From Choanephora cucurbitarum (taxonomy: Eukaryota; Mucoromycota; Mucoromycetes; Mucorales; Choanephoraceae): 64,000 nt of DNA. A program made the translations under genes and the position numbers. The notes below the pieces were generated by a model, which was given only the letters and a program-made list of their open reading frames with translations, was not told where the DNA came from and did not search any database. The DNA lies in contig JAIWNI010000041.1 of the NCBI GenBank assembly GCA_025331435.1, positions 62,001 to 126,000 on the forward strand, written 5' to 3'. Below, piece after piece: positions 59,657 through 64,000 of this stretch. The first letter of the stretch is position 1. The number at the start of each line of letters is the position of its first letter.

Positions 59657-60139
59657 ATGTCTACTTTCTCTCGTTTGTCAATGATCCTCGCCACTTTCTT
59701 TATTGCATTTGCATGCATTGTTTCTGCTGCCCCCATTAAAGCAACCACTACTACAGATGAATCTCTCACAACCACCGTCTTATTGGATGAAGCTACTCCT
59801 GTCGTCAAGGCATTCAAGAAGGCTGCCACTACTGGTAGTTTCACTGGTGAAGGTACCTACTATGCTCCTGGTCTCGGAAGTTGTGGTTGGACCAACTCTG
59901 AAAGTGATATGATTGCTGCCATGAACCATGGTCAAATGGCCAATGGTGCCAATTCCAACAACAACCCTAACTGTGGTCGTTCTGTCAGCATTCAAGGTCC
60001 TAAGGGCTCTGTCACTGTCAAGATTGTCGATACCTGTCCTGGTTGTAGCAATGGTGATATTGATTTGTCTCCTGCTGCCTTTGCCAAGATTGCTGATCTC
60101 TCTGCTGGTCGTGTCAAGATCTCTTGGTCTTGGAACTAA
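59657..60139 (+). CDS. Secreted expansin/RlpA-like double-psi beta-barrel protein
   Basis: 160 residues, intronless. A signal peptide (MSTFSRLSMILATFFIAFAC...VSAAP) and a Thr-rich linker are followed by a DPBB domain from GEGTYYAPGLGSCGWTNSES through MANGANSNNNPNCGRSVSI, VTVKIVDTCPGCSNGDIDLS and AGRVKISW. Cysteines and the VDTCPGC...DIDLSPAAF block are those of the small fungal expansin-like/barwin-like family. The conserved Asp of the family is visible in the KIVDTCPGC block. These proteins loosen or bind wall polysaccharides without hydrolysis, or act in spores. There is no separate cellulose-binding domain. TATA box at 59589 and biased codons suggest high expression. Confidence 0.92.
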   Translation: MSTFSRLSMILATFFIAFACIVSAAPIKATTTTDESLTTTVLLDEATPVVKAFKKAATTGSFTGEGTYYAPGLGSCGWTNSESDMIAAMNHGQMANGANSNNNPNCGRSVSIQGPKGSVTVKIVDTCPGCSNGDIDLSPAAFAKIADLSAGRVKISWSWN

Positions 60140-60436
60140 ATCATCTATTCTCTGGTAGAATAAGTTGAAACATAGTCTATAGAGCTTGATGCTCTCTTTT
60201 GCATATCTTTTCAGAAAGAAAACCATTTGTAACTTTACATTCATCCAATCATATTCTTTTATATATATACATTATCTCATTGGAAACTGGTTTCCATAAC
60301 AATAAAATAAATAAATAAATTCTCTCTTTTGACAAGATGATTTTTTCTTTTAAATTAAGGTTTTCTGTCAATAAGGAACGTGAACCGTAAACTATTTAGA
60401 ATTCAGCAGCTAGTATGAAAAATAGTGTGTATATTA
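60140..60436. other. Convergent 3' flanks
   Basis: 297 bp between the DPBB gene and the chitin synthase stop. AATAAA repeats near 60302-60318 are the likely polyadenylation signals of the plus-strand gene. No gene seen. Confidence 0.6.
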
Positions 60437-63400
60437 TTAAAGTCTAGAAGAAAGAGATTCATCAATACATCGATTGATAAATTCTTTTTTGCAAGTCATG
60501 TCTACACCAAACAGACTTGACAACATATCTCGCACTTGCTTCTTTGTCAGCTTCATCAGATTGTGATGGTCTAAAATTCTTTCGATTTCTTGCACGATAA
60601 CACTATCGCTGGGTATGGAGAAAGAAGAGGATTCTCTAACAGAAGAAGGCTTTGAGAAATAAAAGTAATCTTGAGAATGTTGCTTTGTGTGGTTCGAATA
60701 GAGACTTGAGGCTATATTGGGTAGATTGTATTGGTATGAATGAGTAGAAGATACTTCAGTGGCTGGATAGACTAGTCTTCTGTCATCTGTAGGAGGATTG
60801 ATGGCAGTGTACGATTGAGAGAAGTTGTCCTGAATCTTTTTGGAATAGGTAGAAGAGGGATAGTCGGGATAGTCCATGGGCTGCTTTTCTTGTTTAGCGT
60901 AATGTTTGGTATCATCAAAATTGTCTGTTATTTCTTGTTCGTATTCAGACCATGTCTTGGTTGGTATCTCTTCTGGATCAAAATAGCCTTCTTCAGGTCG
61001 AATGGCTCGCTTCTGTCCCTTTTCGCCTACCACAATACGCGTTGTACCCCATGAGAAATCATCAAAGTGCCAGAATGCATAGAGTGGAATTAAGAAGGAA
61101 AAGACTGGAATGGCCAAGATATAGACAATCATCCACCCAATATGTTCCCACTATAGACAGTTTTAAAGGAATTAGAAATCAGTTCATTGCGTGATATACT
61201 TTTCTTCTCTCTCTCACTTACCTTTCGACGCAAGATAAAGATGATAGCTTGGAGACCATACACACCAGCTAAGGTGATGATGGACATCAATGGTACCTGA
61301 TTCGTGTTTGTAAATAACTGATAGACAAGATAGCCCAAATACATCACAACAGCAGGCATCACAAGCGTACTCAGTAAATCCAACATGACTACAAACCGCA
61401 TCGAAAAACAACAGAACCCACATAACTGTGGTAGAAACATGAGTTCACCTAGGTTATGAACCGTTGAGTTAATCCATCTTCTACGCTGAGATAACAACAC
61501 AGGCCATTGATCAGGCGCATTGGTCATACAGGCAGCATCAGGGGTGAATTTGGTCTTGTAGGTCGGGAAATGCTTCAAGATAAGTGTGGTCAGATATCGA
61601 TCTTCACCCAGGTGCAACAAGTTCTTTTTGTGTAATGTATCAACTCGGTTCTCAGCATAGTCCTTGATGACCTGATTGGATGCCAACAACGGCTGATGAC
61701 GTGTTGTGGAACGAATGCGGTACATACAGAAACAGCCGGGAAGACAGGTGACGGAACCAAACAGGGACTCAAACGCCTTGGCCAGATGGTGAGAGATGTA
61801 GTATTCGTAGACCTGAATCATGGTGATCCAAGTATCTTTCTCGTTAGACAACATGGTTTCACCACAAAGACCAATAATTTTGGCATCATTGACAAAGCAG
61901 GATACCATTCGATTCAACGAATCAGGCAGTACTTCAGTATCGGCATCCACCATCAGTACAAATTCATAAAAGACAGGATTGACACCAATCACGTTTTTCA
62001 GTTGATGATGGATCTCAAGTTCAAGAGGCGTCATGGGCGCATCGTAATGGACTTTGTTGAGAAACCGCATCAGGACCATCTGAGAATCACGCTTACCACG
62101 GTTACCAGGCTTTTGTCGTTCATCGGCTGTACCGCATTTGACGACCACGATATAAGGTACGATATGGCCAGAGTAATCATAGAGTCCTGAATAGACCTTG
62201 CCCATATTATGTTGCTTTCGACCTTCACCTAACGACAAGAACGATCGAGGCTGTGGGTCCAGATTGGGATCCACGCCCAAGATATCCAACACGATGCGGG
62301 GTGTCGATCGGTCGTTGCCACTACCGACAATCATACCATCGGCAATCAGAAACAGGAGTTTTCGCTTATCGTCGTACTTGAGTGCAGCCAACGAATTGAT
62401 GGTCTTGCGCAAGGAATCTTCGCCTTCGGTATAACAGGGTACTTGACAGATAATAAACTTGTCGTATTCTTCAGGCACACGTTGTACACCCAATCGTAGG
62501 GCAGCCAGAAACTTGAATAGGATCACACTACAGAGAAAACCCGTGATGAGCAACAGGAGGTATTCAGACAGTAAACAGGGTGTTGAGTTACGCGTATCGA
62601 CCTTGCCTACAAGGAACAGATTTCTCAAACAGATCAGTTGACGCTCTCTTACTGCCTTGTCTAGCGGAAGTGCATCAAAATGGGCTGAGATGTCTGTGCC
62701 AGCTAACTGACGAAAGAGTTCTGTGATGGAATTGTCCATAAAGTCAATATTGATATTCAGTGGCATGGGTTGACCTTCTGCTACCTTGGGCGTACGTCCT
62801 CCCATCATATAGGAAGTCAGGTCATAGACACTGTCATGGATGATGGCCCAAAACCGTTGTCGGGTAATACCACCAATCTGAACAGGATAAGTCGCTTGGT
62901 TCTTGATGTCGACTGGATCGTAGCCCATGAAGCCCAGACGGTAGTTACGTCTCAGATAGACCATCTGCTCAAAGTACCAATCGGGACGAAAGTCCTCTCG
63001 AAAGCTTCTAAAGTCATGGTAGATGGCATTGGAATCCGTCAAGTTGATATGAGCGTCCAAGGTGACCTCCTTGGCTACGTTGCCATCAATTCCATCACAC
63101 AGAGCAGAGACCTGGACCGGAAAGAGATCACTTGCATCTTGGCCTGCATATTGAAAGAGAGCGTTCTGCGGGATCACTTCAGAGGCCCAATGACGCGGAG
63201 CAAACGAAGTCAGATCAAAGACCTCGCCTCGGATCGCTATATAGGCATTGTCCTTGTCGTTCTTGGCCTGTAGTTCAGATTGAGTGTAGAGATCGATGTG
63301 GGGACAGACCAGTTGTCCAAAGAAGGCAATGAACCAGATCATAGCGGCACACAGCAAGAAAATCAAGCAACAGAGCGTGAATTTCTCACGCCAGGCCATA

Positions 63401-64000
63401 CGAATGTCAGATCGGTTCATGCCACAGGCACGGTTCATCAGCATACTCGGTATCCACCAGGTCATACACCATGTCATGATCAGCCAACATCCTCTGGCTT
63501 TGGTTGTCTTTGGCTTCTTTTCGGCTTCTGTCTGGTCGTGGTCTTTTTCGTCCATGGGTTTTCGGTTGAATTGGTTTGTGCTTGTGCTGAACATAGAATT
63601 GCCTTCTTCGTCGTACGCACAACCGTAGCCTGATTTCTCATCTTCACTTGCTAGCGTCAGTGTGGTCTCTACAAAACTCTCGCATTGGTTTGAACAGACA
63701 GATTCCTCTTCTTCTTCTCGGTAACAGTTGCCGCGATAGTTTCCTGAATAGACAGATCCTGCTTCCATCTGTGATTTGATTCCTGTGGAATCAATGTGCG
63801 TACTGTCTTGGCCTATACTGTCTTCAAAATGCTCTTCTTCGACTATAGAAAAAAAAAACAAAGTGTCAATGTTTTCCTATCGATCCATTGTCCTTTGACA
63901 TCTGCTTTTTTCTTTTACCAAATGGGATACCCTTGGCAATACATCTTGCTCTTTTTTGTTCTCTTTTTTCAAATGCTCGAAGTTTGTTTTCAAGTATAGT
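60437..64000 (-). CDS. Chitin synthase with cytochrome b5 and DEK-C domains (5' end beyond window)
   Basis: Exons 63919->64000 (partial), 61222-63842 and 60437-61150, with introns of 76 and 71 bp. At least 1138 residues in the window. The order is: a basic helix from the previous exon (ENKLRAFEKREQKRAR), an acidic linker, two membrane segments (FTLCCLIFLLCAAMIWFIAFF), a cytochrome b5-like fold (YIAIRGEVFDLTSFAPRHW), the glycosyltransferase 2 core (FVLMVDADTEVLPD, LPGCFCMYR, EDRYLT), the QRRRWINSTVHN motif, C-terminal transmembrane helices, a Ser-rich tail and a DEK-C domain (VQEIERILDHHNLMKLTKKQ). DEK-C and b5 point to the myosin-linked class V/VII group, so a myosin-like motor may lie past 64000. 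The enzyme polymerises UDP-GlcNAc into chitin at the plasma membrane. Confidence 0.92.

Overview
The window is nuclear DNA of a filamentous fungus, almost certainly an early-diverging mould of the Mucorales (Mucoromycota). The reasons are spliceosomal introns of about 48-110 bp in most genes (GTAAGT-like donors), AT-rich spacers full of homopolymer and CT/GT runs, expanded F-box families, a secreted expansin-like DPBB protein, a chitin synthase with cytochrome b5 and DEK-C domains, and a paralogous protein family I associate with Mucorales. The genus cannot be fixed from the sequence.

Left side, 1-11 kb: mobile DNA. A decayed Helitron Rep/helicase N-terminal region (minus strand, about 1.53-3.41 kb) is broken by stops and a frameshift, is interrupted by a 273-bp solo LTR with a TCAG target duplication, and is fused in frame to an unrelated ~500-residue Mucorales-type protein. 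Next is a complete, apparently young Ty3/gypsy-type LTR retrotransposon (3941-10893). Its 384-bp LTRs differ at one base, it has a 4-bp CATC duplication and one uninterrupted 2051-codon gag-pol frame that ends inside the 3' LTR. It sits six bases from its duplication to the 5' end of a tRNA-Ser(GCT) gene.

Middle, 11-41 kb: after a 2.5-kb gene-free stretch come a Ran1-like kinase, a PX-PH phospholipase D (7 exons), ribosomal protein eL19 (start codon split by an intron), a leucine-rich-repeat protein, a Met30-type F-box/WD40 ubiquitin-ligase receptor, an F-box protein, a gene-poor 3.7-kb interval, IMP dehydrogenase, a SERTA-like small protein, a heat-shock-factor-type regulator, a Zn2Cys6 regulator, a ThrE/Prm10-type membrane protein and the splicing factor Yju2/CCDC94.

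Right side, 41-64 kb: a secreted Lys/Asp repeat protein, an NT-C2 domain protein, a Nem1-type phosphatase, the mitochondrial complex III chaperone Cbp3, ribosomal protein uL3 (8-nt microexon), TFIIA small subunit, the HECT ligase Rsp5, the DASH subunit Dad2, a three-RRM SR-type protein (Gbp2/Hrb1-like), RNase H2 subunit C, an F-box gene with a decayed tandem copy, a secreted DPBB protein and a chitin synthase running off the right edge.

The genes are mostly unrelated housekeeping functions. Recurring themes are ubiquitin ligation (Met30, Rsp5, F-box proteins), cell-wall building (chitin synthase, DPBB protein) and very tight spacing. There are convergent pairs with 19-84 bp between stops and a same-strand trio, Rsp5-Dad2-SR protein, with only 57 and 39 bp between coding regions. 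Exon structures were assigned by eye from splice sites, reading frame and remembered family sequences.
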